Shown one piece after another: positions 26,876-34,941 of a stretch of 64,000 nucleotides of DNA. This stretch comes from JBBQHX01 sp035306065. Its GTDB lineage: Bacteria > Gemmatimonadota > Gemmatimonadetes > Gemmatimonadales > Gemmatimonadaceae. The notes beneath the pieces are model-generated. The model had not been told where the DNA came from. It saw only the letters and a program-made list of their open reading frames with translations, and did not search any database. The translations under genes were made by a program, and so were the position numbers. Every line of letters starts with the position of its first letter. Position 1 is the first letter of the stretch. The stretch covers positions 1 to 64,000 of the forward strand of contig DATGOL010000113.1 of the NCBI GenBank assembly GCA_035306065.1, read 5' to 3'.

Positions 26876-27625
26876 ATGCAATACACCAGATGGATGCAGC
26901 TTGTGACTGTCGTAGTTCTCTCCATAACGATGGCGTGCACGGTGCAATCAGGTGATGCACAGGCGGGCAGCGGGAACGAGGTCGCAACGGTGGACACGAT
27001 GCCGAATACGCTTACAGAAGCCGAGCGCGCGGACGGATGGACGTTGCTCTTTGACGGCGAGACCACCAGCGGATGGCGCGGCTTCCGCCAGGACGCGATG
27101 CCTGACGGATGGTCAGTCTCGAACGGTGTGCTGGAGTTCAGCGGCCGCGGTGGCGATATAGTAACCGACAGCTCCTACGGCGATTTCGAACTGCTGCTCG
27201 ACTGGCGAGTTGGTCCTGCAGGCAACAGCGGCATCTTCTACCGCGTGAGCGAAGCAGTAGAGGTGATCTATCACTCGGCGCCCGAGTACCAGATCCTGGA
27301 CAATGCCGGCCACGCGGATGGCGCATCGGAGCTTACGTCGGCCGGATCAGCATACGGTTTGTACCCTGCGCCCAAAGACGCGGTGAAGCCAGCGGGCGAG
27401 TGGAACACCGCGCGCATCGTGGTTCGGGACAATCACGTTGAGCACTGGCTGAACGGTGTGCAGACGGCAAGCTACGAACTCTGGAGCGACGATTGGGAGG
27501 CACGCGTTCGCGACAGCAAGTTCGCCGAGTGGCCGCCATACGGTCGTGCCGAACGCGGCAACATCGGCCTGCAGGATCACGGTGATCCCATTTCCTTCCG
27601 CAACATCAAGCTGCGCGAACTGTGA
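26876..27625 (+). CDS. 3-keto-disaccharide hydrolase family (DUF1080) lipoprotein
   Basis: 249 residues with a signal peptide and lipobox (ITMAC). The mature protein is a single concanavalin-like jelly roll: GWTLLFDGETTSGWRGF, FELLLDWRVGPAGNSGIFYR, APEYQILDN and NIGLQDHGDPISFRNIKLREL. This is the DUF1080 family, members of which cleave glycosidic bonds of 3-keto-glycosides by beta-elimination. It follows a 71-base gap, the only sizeable one within the cluster after the first two genes. GGGAG lies about nine bases before the ATG. Confidence 0.9.
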   Translation: MQYTRWMQLVTVVVLSITMACTVQSGDAQAGSGNEVATVDTMPNTLTEAERADGWTLLFDGETTSGWRGFRQDAMPDGWSVSNGVLEFSGRGGDIVTDSSYGDFELLLDWRVGPAGNSGIFYRVSEAVEVIYHSAPEYQILDNAGHADGASELTSAGSAYGLYPAPKDAVKPAGEWNTARIVVRDNHVEHWLNGVQTASYELWSDDWEARVRDSKFAEWPPYGRAERGNIGLQDHGDPISFRNIKLREL

Positions 27626-28899
27626 CACACGCCCCGGTCTCTCCTGCGCCAGCTCCGACTGCAATTCGGACGCGGCTCTCGGTGATGATGTTCCTGCAGT
27701 ACTTCGTCTACGGCTCATGGCTCGTGACGATGGGCACCTGGATGGGCCAGACGCTGCTGTTCGACGGCGCCGAGATCGGGCATGCCTACGGCACTCCAGC
27801 GCTGGCGGCAATCCTCTCGCCACTGCTCGTAGGGATGATTGCAGACAGGTTCTTTGCCACTGAACGTGTACTGGCAATCCTGCACCTGCTTGGAGCCGGG
27901 TTGCTCTACTACGCAACAACGCAAACCACGTTTGCAGGCTTCTATGTGGCAATTCTTGCGTACACGCTCTGCTTCATGCCAACGCTGGCGTTGTCCAACT
28001 CCCTGTCGTTTCACCATCTGGGCAATCCCGCTCGCGAGTTCCCGCGGGTACGCGTACTCGGCACCATCGGCTGGATCGCTGCGGGCATCATCATCGGGCA
28101 GATGCGCGTGGAAGCCACTGCACTCCCCCTGCAGATCGGTGCAGCGGTTTCCGTGGTTCTTGCCCTGTACGCGCTCACGCTGCCGCACACACCGCCTCAC
28201 GCGGCCGGCAAGCCACTCTCGCTTCGAGACGTATTCGGGCTGGACGCACTCGCGCTCATGCGGGATCGTTCATTTGCCGTGTTCGTGATCGGCTCCTTCC
28301 TGCTCTGCATTCCCCTGCAGTTCTACTACGCGTTCACGAATCTCTTCCTGAACGAGGTAGGGATGGCGGAACCGGCCAGCAAGATGACCTTCGGGCAGAT
28401 GTCCGAAATTTTCTTCATGTTGCTCATGCCGTTTTTCTTCATCAGGCTGGGCGTGAAGAAGATGCTCCTGGTTGGAATGGCCGCGTGGGCAATTCGTTAT
28501 GTACTGTTCGCCTACGGCGACTCGGGCTCCATGATCTGGATGCTCTACGGCGGGATCATACTCCACGGCATCTGCTACGATTTCTTCTTCGTTACCGGGC
28601 AGATCTACGTGGACCAGCAGGCGACTGTGCGTATTCGTGCTGCGGCCCAGGGCTTCATTGCACTCGTAACACTCGGTGCAGGGCAGTTCGTGGGCTCGTG
28701 GCTGTCGGGTATCGTGGTGCAGGCAAACAGCGTTCCGGGCCCGGGAGACGTTCCTGTTCATGACTGGACTTCCATCTGGCTGGTGCCGGCAGTGGGTGCG
28801 ATCGGCGTAATGCTGCTCTTCGCATTCTTCTTCCGGCCGGGTGACAGCCAGGCGAGTTTGAACCGGACAGAAACCCTTTCAGAGGCAATTCCTGCATGA
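27622..28899 (+). CDS. MFS permease, nucleoside:H+ symporter (NupG/XapB) type
   Basis: 425-residue permease with about twelve helices. MFLQYFVYGSWLVTMGTWM at the start, PTLALSNSLSFHH, and HGICYDFFFVTGQIYVD in helix 10 are the NHS-family signature. Known members import nucleosides, but in sugar clusters related proteins move other glycosides, so the substrate may be a product of the hydrolase next door. The GTG start overlaps the hydrolase stop (GTGA). Confidence 0.88.
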   Translation: MTHAPVSPAPAPTAIRTRLSVMMFLQYFVYGSWLVTMGTWMGQTLLFDGAEIGHAYGTPALAAILSPLLVGMIADRFFATERVLAILHLLGAGLLYYATTQTTFAGFYVAILAYTLCFMPTLALSNSLSFHHLGNPAREFPRVRVLGTIGWIAAGIIIGQMRVEATALPLQIGAAVSVVLALYALTLPHTPPHAAGKPLSLRDVFGLDALALMRDRSFAVFVIGSFLLCIPLQFYYAFTNLFLNEVGMAEPASKMTFGQMSEIFFMLLMPFFFIRLGVKKMLLVGMAAWAIRYVLFAYGDSGSMIWMLYGGIILHGICYDFFFVTGQIYVDQQATVRIRAAAQGFIALVTLGAGQFVGSWLSGIVVQANSVPGPGDVPVHDWTSIWLVPAVGAIGVMLLFAFFFRPGDSQASLNRTETLSEAIPA

Positions 28900-30530
28900 G
28901 TCCAAGCAGACGTGACATCCTGCGTCTTACGGGTGGTGTAGTACTGGCTTCCATCGGCGGTGGTGTACTCACTGCATGCAGTCGCCGGCGAGCAGACCTG
29001 GTGATTCGTGGCGGTACCGTGGTTGACGGCACCGGAGCAGCGGGGTTCGAGGCAGACGTAGTCGTGAATGCGGGCAGGATCAGCCGCGTTGCCCCCCGGG
29101 CTTCTGAAGTGGGTGATGATGAGATCGATGCGCGCGGCATGATCGTGGCGCCGGGTTTCATTGACATCCATTCGCACGCAGACGGATCGCTGTGGGATGA
29201 CCCGCGAATGGAGTCCGTGATTCGCCAGGGAATCACCACCGTTGTCGTCGGTGCGGATGGCAGCTCGCGTGCGCCTTCGTCCGGTGACCGCTTCAACACA
29301 TTCAGCGAGTACTTCGCTGCGGTGGATGAGGCGAAGCCGTCGGTGAACGTGGCTTCAATGATCGGCCTCGGCTCGGTGCGTTCCCGGGTAGTAGGTCCGG
29401 ATGACAGGCCGGCCACCGAAGAGGAACTCCGGCAGATGGTGGCTCTCGTTGAGCAGGCGTTGCGCGATGGTGCATGCGGCGCGTCTACGGGGCTCGAGTA
29501 CACGCCGGGCGCGTTCGCGTCTCTCGAGGAGCTGATCGAGCTGTCGCGTCCGCTGGTGAGCTATCGCCTGCCTTACGCGTCCCACATGCGCAATGAAGAT
29601 GACCGACTGCTGGAAGCAATCGGCGAGGCGATCGCGGTGGCCGAGGGCGCGGGCTGTTCGCTGCAGATTTCGCATCTCAAGACGCAGGGGCCGCGCAACT
29701 GGGCTTCCCTGGACGACGCCTTCGCACTCGTTGAGGGCGCCAATGCACGCGGCGTGGATGCGGCCTTCGACCGATACCCCTACATCGCCTACCAGACCGG
29801 CCTCACGAACCTGTTCCCCGTGTCCAGCCGCGACGGGGGAACTGCACGCTTTCTGGAGCGCCTGGACCATCCCACCCAGTCCCGTGCCATTCGTGCAGCA
29901 GTGCTGGACAAGGTTGCACTGATCGGCGGCTGGGGGAACGTGCAGATTGCGCGCGTAAGGAACGAGGATGACAAGGTGGCCGAGGGTCAGCGCATGGATG
30001 CGTATGCCCAGTCGGTTTCCAGGGATCCTTATGTGGCAACAGTGGAGCTGCTCAAGCGAAACGGCGGCAGCGTAGGCATGCTGGGCTTTGCCATGAGCGA
30101 GGAGAACCTGGATCGCATTCTTGCGCACCCGAAGGGGATGGTGTGCAGCGACGGCGGTGCCTTTGCAGTGGAGGGTCCGGCGCGATCGGGTCAGCCGCAT
30201 CCGCGCGGCCTGGGCTCGTTCCCGCGAGTGCTCGCTCGTTATGTGCGTGAGCGTGGCGCGCTTACGCTGGAGTCTGCGGTGCACAAGATGAGCGCGTATC
30301 CCGCTTCACGCGTGCGCCTGGGTGACAGGGGTCGTCTCGCGGAGGGACTTGCGGCGGATGTCGTGGTGTTCGATGCCGACACGGTTGCGGATCAGGCAAC
30401 CTTTGATGATCCGTTTGCCTATCCGACTGGAATCAGCACGGTAGTGGTGAATGGATCAGTCGCCGTGCGCGACGGAGAGCATACCGTGGGGATACCGGGT
30501 GCCGGCAAGGCAGTTCGGCCCTCGGATTGA
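28896..30530 (+). CDS. D-aminoacylase-like amidohydrolase, Tat/lipobox exported
   Basis: 544 residues. The N-terminus SRRDILRLTGG is a Tat motif and is followed by a lipobox LTAC. Amidohydrolase metal ligands are in IDIHSHAD; GACGASTGLEYTPGAF, QISHLK and MVCSDGGAFAVEG are characteristic of N-acyl-D-amino-acid deacylases. The enzyme removes an acyl group from an amine, pointing to an amide-containing substrate for the whole cluster. ATGA overlap with the permease gene. A good terminator follows. Confidence 0.88.
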   Translation: MSPSRRDILRLTGGVVLASIGGGVLTACSRRRADLVIRGGTVVDGTGAAGFEADVVVNAGRISRVAPRASEVGDDEIDARGMIVAPGFIDIHSHADGSLWDDPRMESVIRQGITTVVVGADGSSRAPSSGDRFNTFSEYFAAVDEAKPSVNVASMIGLGSVRSRVVGPDDRPATEEELRQMVALVEQALRDGACGASTGLEYTPGAFASLEELIELSRPLVSYRLPYASHMRNEDDRLLEAIGEAIAVAEGAGCSLQISHLKTQGPRNWASLDDAFALVEGANARGVDAAFDRYPYIAYQTGLTNLFPVSSRDGGTARFLERLDHPTQSRAIRAAVLDKVALIGGWGNVQIARVRNEDDKVAEGQRMDAYAQSVSRDPYVATVELLKRNGGSVGMLGFAMSEENLDRILAHPKGMVCSDGGAFAVEGPARSGQPHPRGLGSFPRVLARYVRERGALTLESAVHKMSAYPASRVRLGDRGRLAEGLAADVVVFDADTVADQATFDDPFAYPTGISTVVVNGSVAVRDGEHTVGIPGAGKAVRPSD

Positions 30531-30549
30531 GGGCTGCACGCGGATAATG

Positions 30550-30577
30550 GCGCGGCACCCGGTGGTGTCGCGCTTTT
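30550..30577 (+). terminator. intrinsic terminator of the glycoside-oxidation cluster
   Basis: Ten-base-pair stem GCGCGGCACC / GGTGTCGCGC (one G-T pair) with loop CGGT, followed by TTTT. It lies 20 bases after the amidohydrolase stop. Confidence 0.8.
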
Positions 30578-30592
30578 GACAGGGCGCAGGCA

Positions 30593-30615
30593 CCGGGCGC
30601 GGCAGGCGCGCCCGG
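30593..30615 (-). terminator. hairpin after rpsU
   Basis: Nine-base-pair stem CCGGGCGCG / CGCGCCCGG with a five-base loop, just past the rpsU stop on the minus strand. There is no T tract, so termination is inferred from the stem and position. Confidence 0.5.
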
Positions 30616-30620
30616 TAAGA

Positions 30621-30818
30621 CTAGCGCGAGGAGCGGCGGCTGGCAGAACGTCCGCGGCGCCTGGCGGCGGCGGACTTCAGCTGGCGAGCTTCGCTCGGCT
30701 TCACGTAATGGCGCTTGCGACGGAGATCCTTGAGGATTCCGGCCTTCAGCACCTTGCGCTTGAATGCCTTGAGTGCCCAGTCGATACGGTCGTTCTCGTC
30801 GAGCGTTACTTCGATCAT
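30621..30818 (-). CDS. rpsU: 30S ribosomal protein S21
   Basis: 65-residue, very basic ribosomal protein. TLDENDRIDWALKAFKRKV and KDLRRKRHYVKPSEAR are the S21 signature. The C-terminus is an Arg/Ser tail (RRRGRSASRRSSR). The ATG at 30818 gives the normal N-terminus MIEVTLDEN. It lies downstream of the cold-shock gene on the same strand, separated by a GC-rich hairpin. Confidence 0.95.
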   Translation of the reverse strand: MIEVTLDENDRIDWALKAFKRKVLKAGILKDLRRKRHYVKPSEARQLKSAAARRRGRSASRRSSR

Positions 30819-30883
30819 GTGAAGTGTGTGTCCGGGATGAATCTGTTCACGCCACAAAGGGCGCGAAGTCTTGAATGAAGTAG

Positions 30884-30915
30884 GGGGCCGACCCGACGGT
30901 GGTCGGACCGGCCCC
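30884..30915 (-). terminator. hairpin between the cold-shock gene and rpsU
   Basis: Stem of GGGGCCG / CGGCCCC and, after a two-base mismatch, CCGAC / GTCGG, with loop CACC. It is placed 37 bases after the cold-shock stop. It could terminate the cold-shock transcript or limit read-through into rpsU. No strong T tract. Confidence 0.6.
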
Positions 30916-30951
30916 ACCCGCCGCAGCGTTCGCACACTACGGCCGGAAGCT

Positions 30952-31164
30952 TCAGCTATCCAGCTTCACTACGTTCTCGGCGGCCGGGCCCTTCTGGCCC
31001 TGCACCACGTCAAACTCTACACGCTCGCCCTCGGCGAGCGACTTGAAGCCATGGCCCTGAATTGCCGAATGATGCACGAAGCAATCCTTCTGGCCGTTCT
31101 CGGGCGTGATGAAGCCGAAGCCCTTGGCATCGTTAAACCACTTCACCGTGCCGGTCATGCGCAT
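30952..31164 (-). CDS. cold-shock domain protein (CspA family)
   Basis: 70-residue single cold-shock domain RNA chaperone. RNP1 is KGFGFITPE and RNP2 is CFVHHSAI. TGTVKWFNDAKGFGF is the family N-terminus. The ATG at 31164 has CAGGAG about seven bases upstream. A leader of more than 200 bases precedes it and contains an intrinsic terminator, as in regulated csp genes. Confidence 0.95.
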   Translation of the reverse strand: MRMTGTVKWFNDAKGFGFITPENGQKDCFVHHSAIQGHGFKSLAEGERVEFDVVQGQKGPAAENVVKLDS

Positions 31165-31299
31165 TGCAGTACTCCTGAGTGTTCGTGTGGTCGGAGCCCG
31201 CTGGTAACGCACGTCCCGACTACAGGTATATTTCGTGGATCACAACCCCCACGAAGGGCGGCCGTTCAGTCGGCATCAGCCGCCGCGACACCGGCATTG

Positions 31300-31331
31300 A
31301 AAAAAAGGACCCATCGCGAGAGCGAGGGCCC
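31300..31331 (-). terminator. intrinsic terminator in the csp leader
   Basis: Stem GGGCCC-TCGC / GCGA-GGGTCC with a one-base bulge and loop TCTC, followed by seven T (minus strand 31306 to 31300). This is the clearest T-tract terminator in the window, and it lies 136 bases upstream of the cold-shock ATG. Confidence 0.85.
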
Positions 31332-31377
31332 CTGCTTGCCAGTAGAACGTACCCGCGCCGTTGGCGCGTATGTCGCG
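31300..31377 (-). ncRNA. putative csp leader RNA or small RNA
   Basis: The RNA is predicted from a promoter at 31384-31412 and a terminator ending at 31300, giving about 78 bases. Besides the terminator stem, it contains GCGCC-AAC-GGCGC (near 31350-31363). It either regulates the downstream cold-shock gene by premature termination or is an independent small RNA. Its exact 5' end is estimated from the -10 box. Confidence 0.5.
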
Positions 31378-31383
31378 ACCCAA

Positions 31384-31412
31384 ATAATACTGGCCCCGGG
31401 GGTACCAGTCAA
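31384..31412 (-). promoter_or_regulatory. sigma70-type promoter of the csp leader
   Basis: TTGACT (31412-31407) and TATTAT (31389-31384) are separated by exactly 17 bases on the minus strand, a near-consensus arrangement. The predicted start of transcription is about 31377. Confidence 0.75.
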
Positions 31413-31616
31413 TAGGCTGAAGCAGCTGGAACAGACGAAATTTCACGACCCGCACACACTCGGATCCCAACCCGTAACCGCCGGCGTCCCAATCACCTCG
31501 CCGCGCTCGCTTCTCGCCCTGTTTCGCCCGAACTCCTGCCGCGGCTGGTGCCAAACCCTCCAACGCATCAGCTTTCCTGCAAGTACCACTGTCTCACCAG
31601 ACTTCTCACCACTCCC

Positions 31617-31793
31617 ATGAACGAGAAACAGCTCGCGAAGCTGATTCGCAAGACCACCGAAAAGGCTGAAAAGTCCAGCTCCCGCCAGCGCCCGGCCAAA
31701 GCTTATGACCCAACGCTGCAGAACCGGAACGACGACGAAGACTCGATCGAGCGTGGCAAGCTGTTCGACGAGATGAAGCGACGGGAGTTCTGA
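31617..31793 (+). CDS. small charged protein, unknown
   Basis: 58-residue hydrophilic protein (MNEKQLAKLIRKTTEKAEKS at the start, DEMKRREF at the end) rich in Lys, Arg, Glu and Asp, predicted largely helical. The amphipathic start and lack of hydrophobic core suggest a small RNA- or ribosome-associated protein, but that is speculative. No ribosome site is obvious before the ATG. Counted as real because of its codon use, which matches its neighbours. Confidence 0.5.
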   Translation: MNEKQLAKLIRKTTEKAEKSSSRQRPAKAYDPTLQNRNDDEDSIERGKLFDEMKRREF

Positions 31794-31918
31794 TTCCGGG
31801 TGGCACTGTCAGGCAGGATGATTCACCCGGGGTTTGTGCTCCATGCATCCGGATCAGTGCGCGCATCGCCTGGGAGGGCTCCGGGCGAACTTCGATTGCA
31901 GCTCACTGACATCCGGTA

Positions 31919-32590
31919 ATGACCACAGCAATGCGCTATCCGATACCCGCCGGCGAATACCGCCAGGTGGCGGAGATCACGCGCAGCCGCTTCATAACCA
32001 CGGTCGCGCACACGCCAACCGTTTTCGAGGCGGAGGCGTTCATAGCGCGAATTCGGGCCGAGTTCCCGGACGCAACCCACAACTGCTGGGCCTACGTAGT
32101 TGGTCCGCCAGGGAGCACCGCGCGGATCGGCATGAGTGACGACGGCGAGCCGCACGGCACCGCGGGAAAACCCATGCTTGGGATGATCCTGCACGGCGAC
32201 ACCGGAGACACCGCTGCCGTAGTTACCCGGTACTATGGCGGTACCAAGCTGGGTACAGGCGGACTGGTGCGAGCCTATGGCGGCTGCGTGCAGCGAACCC
32301 TCCAGGAGATGCCACGGTCCGAGCGCGTGGACCGCGAGGAACTCGTTGTAACCTTGGAGTATTCCGCGCTCGAGGGAGTGCGAGCCAACGCGCTCGAGCA
32401 TGAAGCGGAGATATCCGCGCAGGAGTTCGGCGAGTTCGTGCGCCTCACGATGCAGGTGCCGGTGATGAATCGTGAGGCGCTGGAGCGGGCGTTGCAGGAC
32501 ACCACGCGTGGGCGTGCCATGGTGTCCGCAGGATCCGAGGGAACGCCGCGGTCGGGCGCCGAGGCCGGGGACGAGGAACAGGGCGGCTAA
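31919..32590 (+). CDS. YigZ/IMPACT family protein
   Basis: 223 residues. The UPF0029 domain (residues about 20 to 130) carries SRFITTVAHTPTVFEAEAFI, HNCWAYVV, DDGEPHGTAGKPMLGMI and VTRYYGGTKLGTGGLVRAYGG. A ferredoxin-like C-terminal domain follows. Bacterial members are linked to translation, perhaps through the ribosome, as is eukaryotic IMPACT (a GCN1 binder). An ATG 12 bases downstream is an alternative start. Confidence 0.93.
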   Translation: MTTAMRYPIPAGEYRQVAEITRSRFITTVAHTPTVFEAEAFIARIRAEFPDATHNCWAYVVGPPGSTARIGMSDDGEPHGTAGKPMLGMILHGDTGDTAAVVTRYYGGTKLGTGGLVRAYGGCVQRTLQEMPRSERVDREELVVTLEYSALEGVRANALEHEAEISAQEFGEFVRLTMQVPVMNREALERALQDTTRGRAMVSAGSEGTPRSGAEAGDEEQGG

Positions 32591-32633
32591 AGCATTCGCA
32601 CGCGAACCGCACCAGCCGGCCTGCCGCCATCGC

Positions 32634-32906
32634 TCAGCCCTCTGCTTCCGGAGCCGGCTCCTCCTTCTCCACCACGATCGTGTAGCGCGCGGCAACAGCT
32701 ACCACACTCGCCACTGCCGCCCAGAACGGCACCAGCGCCGCGCCCACAAGGCCCGCCGCAAGAGGAATGTCCAGGAGCGTACGACCCTCCGGGTTGCGAA
32801 TGACCACTCGCCGCACCCGACCCTCCCGAACTATCGCCTTGAGCCGGTCCATCAATTCACCACCGGCTACCTGAAATTCCTCGGTTCGCCTGCGTCCGCC
32901 TTCCAT
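32634..32906 (-). CDS. DUF4342 family protein
   Basis: 90 residues. EEFQVAGGELMDRLKAIVREGRVRRVVIRN followed by EGRTLLDIPLAAG matches DUF4342, with a hydrophobic segment (VGAALVPFWAAVASVVAVAA) and an acidic tail. It is probably membrane-associated. Function unknown. The ATG at 32906 has GAGGGA a few bases upstream. It is convergent with the YigZ gene and divergent from the GNAT gene. Confidence 0.82.
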   Translation of the reverse strand: MEGGRRRTEEFQVAGGELMDRLKAIVREGRVRRVVIRNPEGRTLLDIPLAAGLVGAALVPFWAAVASVVAVAARYTIVVEKEEPAPEAEG

Positions 32907-33104
32907 TTGATCCCTCTGCCTGTTGGAATGTGCCTGATCGCGCACGGCGCGACCCCGGCCCGCGCCCTGAAACACTACGGGAGGAAGGTCGCTCCGTTTC
33001 ACCTGCCGCGCGCTACACCGCGTTCTCCGGGCCACCGCCCTCTTGCGAACCATGCAATCGAAATGCAAGGTGAGCTTCCACTCCGGTCGAGGGCCCATCA
33101 CAAC

Positions 33105-33641
33105 GTGCTGATAGAACTTCCCGGCTGCACAGTGCGCAACTGGCGACCCTCAGACGCCCGCGCCATCGTGAAACACGCCAACGATCGCGAGGTGTGGCTG
33201 CAGCTCCGCGATCGTTTCCCCCATCCATACACCCAGCAGCATGCTGACTGGTTTCTGGCCAGGGCGTGCGGGCACGAGCCGCGGTCAGACTTCGCCATCG
33301 AAGTCGACGGCGAGGCAGCGGGCGGAATCGGCCTGGTTATCGGCACCGACGTTTCCAGCGCCACCGCCGAGGTCGGCTACTGGCTCGGACGCGTTCATTG
33401 GGGGCGCGGAATCATGTCCCGGGTTCTCGCAGCAGTCACCGCCCAGGCCATGGGTGACTTTGGCTTACACAGGATGTTCGCCGTGCCATTCGCCGGGAAT
33501 TCCGCGAGCGCACGGGTCCTGGAGAAGGCAGGCTACCGCCTCGAAGGACGCATGCGCCGGAGCGCGGTGAAGGACGGACGGGTGCTCGACCAGCTCATGT
33601 ACGCCTGCACGGATGAGGACCAGCCCGCTTCGTGCCGATGA
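33105..33641 (+). CDS. GNAT acetyltransferase (RimJ/RimL type)
   Basis: 178-residue acetyl-CoA transferase. TVRNWRPSDARAIVKHANDREVW is the RimJ/RimL N-terminus, EVGYWLGRVHWGRGIMSRVL holds the pyrophosphate-binding loop, and NSASARVLEKAGYRLEGRM is the final motif. It probably acetylates a protein N-terminus or a small amine. The GTG at 33105 gives the family N-terminus (MLIELPG); an in-frame ATG at 33063 is the alternative. Confidence 0.88.
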   Translation: MLIELPGCTVRNWRPSDARAIVKHANDREVWLQLRDRFPHPYTQQHADWFLARACGHEPRSDFAIEVDGEAAGGIGLVIGTDVSSATAEVGYWLGRVHWGRGIMSRVLAAVTAQAMGDFGLHRMFAVPFAGNSASARVLEKAGYRLEGRMRRSAVKDGRVLDQLMYACTDEDQPASCR

Positions 33642-33666
33642 CGTTCTCGCCCGCCACCGCCTACCG

Positions 33667-33674
33667 TTAGTTTG
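33667..33674 (+). promoter_or_regulatory. TTAGTTTG box upstream of the FKBP gene
   Basis: Same octamer as upstream of menB and tal; possible -10 element. Evidence is recurrence only. Confidence 0.35.
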
Positions 33675-33730
33675 CCCAATCGGCGGGCGAATCGCGTTCC
33701 GTCGTCAACGCGAAAAAACTGGAGACTCTC

Positions 33731-34156
33731 ATGAGCCAGGCGAAGACGGGAGACACGGTACGAGTGCATTATCAGGGATCGCTGTCGGACGGAACGGTGT
33801 TCGACAGCTCGCGCGGGCGAGATCCACTCGAGGTGACACTCGGCTCCAGCCAACTCATACCGGGTTTCGAGAATGCACTGCTCGGCATGCAGACCGGCGA
33901 GGAGCGACGGGTGACGATTCCGGCAGACGAGGCCTACGGCCAGCGTCGCGAGGAACTCATCCTTGAAGTGCCGCGAGACAAGTTCCCTCCCACGATCGAG
34001 CCCGAGATCGGGAAGCAGCTTCGCATGACGCAGGAAGGGCACGACTTCGTGGTTGTAGTGCAGGATATCAGAGACGACCTCGTTATGCTCGACGCAAATC
34101 ATCCGCTTGCCGGCAAGGAACTGACGTTCGAGCTGGAGCTCGTTGAGGTACGCTGA
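33731..34156 (+). CDS. FKBP-type peptidyl-prolyl isomerase (SlyD-like)
   Basis: 141 residues. The FKBP half (VRVHYQGSLSDGTVFDSSRG and LIPGFENALLGMQTGEERRVTIPADEAYG) is interrupted by the insert-in-flap domain typical of SlyD (VPRDKFPPTIEPEIGKQLRM). It acts as a folding isomerase/chaperone. The His-rich metal tail of E. coli SlyD is missing. TTAGTTTG lies 57 bases upstream of the ATG. Confidence 0.94.
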   Translation: MSQAKTGDTVRVHYQGSLSDGTVFDSSRGRDPLEVTLGSSQLIPGFENALLGMQTGEERRVTIPADEAYGQRREELILEVPRDKFPPTIEPEIGKQLRMTQEGHDFVVVVQDIRDDLVMLDANHPLAGKELTFELELVEVR

Positions 34157-34297
34157 CGCAGCCGGGTCACCCATGCCTGGCATACGCTGAGGCGCCGCGC
34201 GTCCTGCCGCCTTTTCCGAATCAGCCAGGCCGAATGAGCCCTTGCCGCAATGGCGCCTTACGATAACGCATCACCTACCAACCTTCGATTGCACCCA

Positions 34298-34897
34298 ATG
34301 TCCGACACACCGCAGCAGCCCGATGCACAGATGTCCAGATTCGGCGACCCGCTTGCCGAGCGGTTGCTCCGCGCGCGCACCGTCATCATCTCCGGCGAGA
34401 TCAACCAGAAGCTTGCCGAACGAGTATCGGCGCAGCTGCTGGCACTGTCTGCCGAGTCGGACGAGCCGATTACGTTGTTCCTCAATTCGCAGGGAGGACA
34501 CGTCGAGGCTGGCGACACCATTCACGACATGATCCGTTTCGTGGGTGCGCCCGTTCGCATAGTGGGAACCGGCTGGGTCGCAAGCGCGGGTGCACTGATC
34601 TATGTGTCGGTTCCGGTTGAGCATCGCTACTGCCTGCCGAACACGCGCTTCCTGCTTCACCAGCCTGCAGGTGGAGCAGGCGGCGACGCTGCGGATATCG
34701 AGATCGAGGCACGCGAGATTCTTCGCATGCGCGACAGGCTGAATCGCATTTTCTCGGCGGCAACCGGCCAGAGTGTTGAGCGTATCGAGGAAGATACCCA
34801 TCGCAACTTCTGGCTGGACGCGGATGCTGCCATCGAGTACGGCCTGGCGGGCCGCAAGATAGATCACGTCAGGGAACTCGAGCCGGCAACGGTTTGA
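34298..34897 (+). CDS. ClpP-like serine peptidase
   Basis: 199-residue ClpP/crotonase-fold protein. The Ser nucleophile is in GWVASAGALI (normally QAASMGA), the His in FLLHQPAGG and the Asp in the EEDTHRNFWLDADAAIEYGLAG segment, so the triad appears intact. No Clp ATPase gene is near, and the sequence deviates from housekeeping ClpP at the nucleophile, so it may be a second, specialised ClpP. The ATG at 34298 is the choice; upstream ATG at 34250 and internal ATG at 34331 exist. Confidence 0.88.
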   Translation: MSDTPQQPDAQMSRFGDPLAERLLRARTVIISGEINQKLAERVSAQLLALSAESDEPITLFLNSQGGHVEAGDTIHDMIRFVGAPVRIVGTGWVASAGALIYVSVPVEHRYCLPNTRFLLHQPAGGAGGDAADIEIEAREILRMRDRLNRIFSAATGQSVERIEEDTHRNFWLDADAAIEYGLAGRKIDHVRELEPATV

Positions 34898-34941
34898 GTT
34901 GACGGCGTTGTTCAGCAAACAGCCAGTTGCGGCAGGCCGGC

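Noticed and set aside
31276..31563. 95-codon minus-strand frame over the csp leader
   Set aside because: It spans a promoter and an intrinsic terminator, so it cannot be a normally translated gene.
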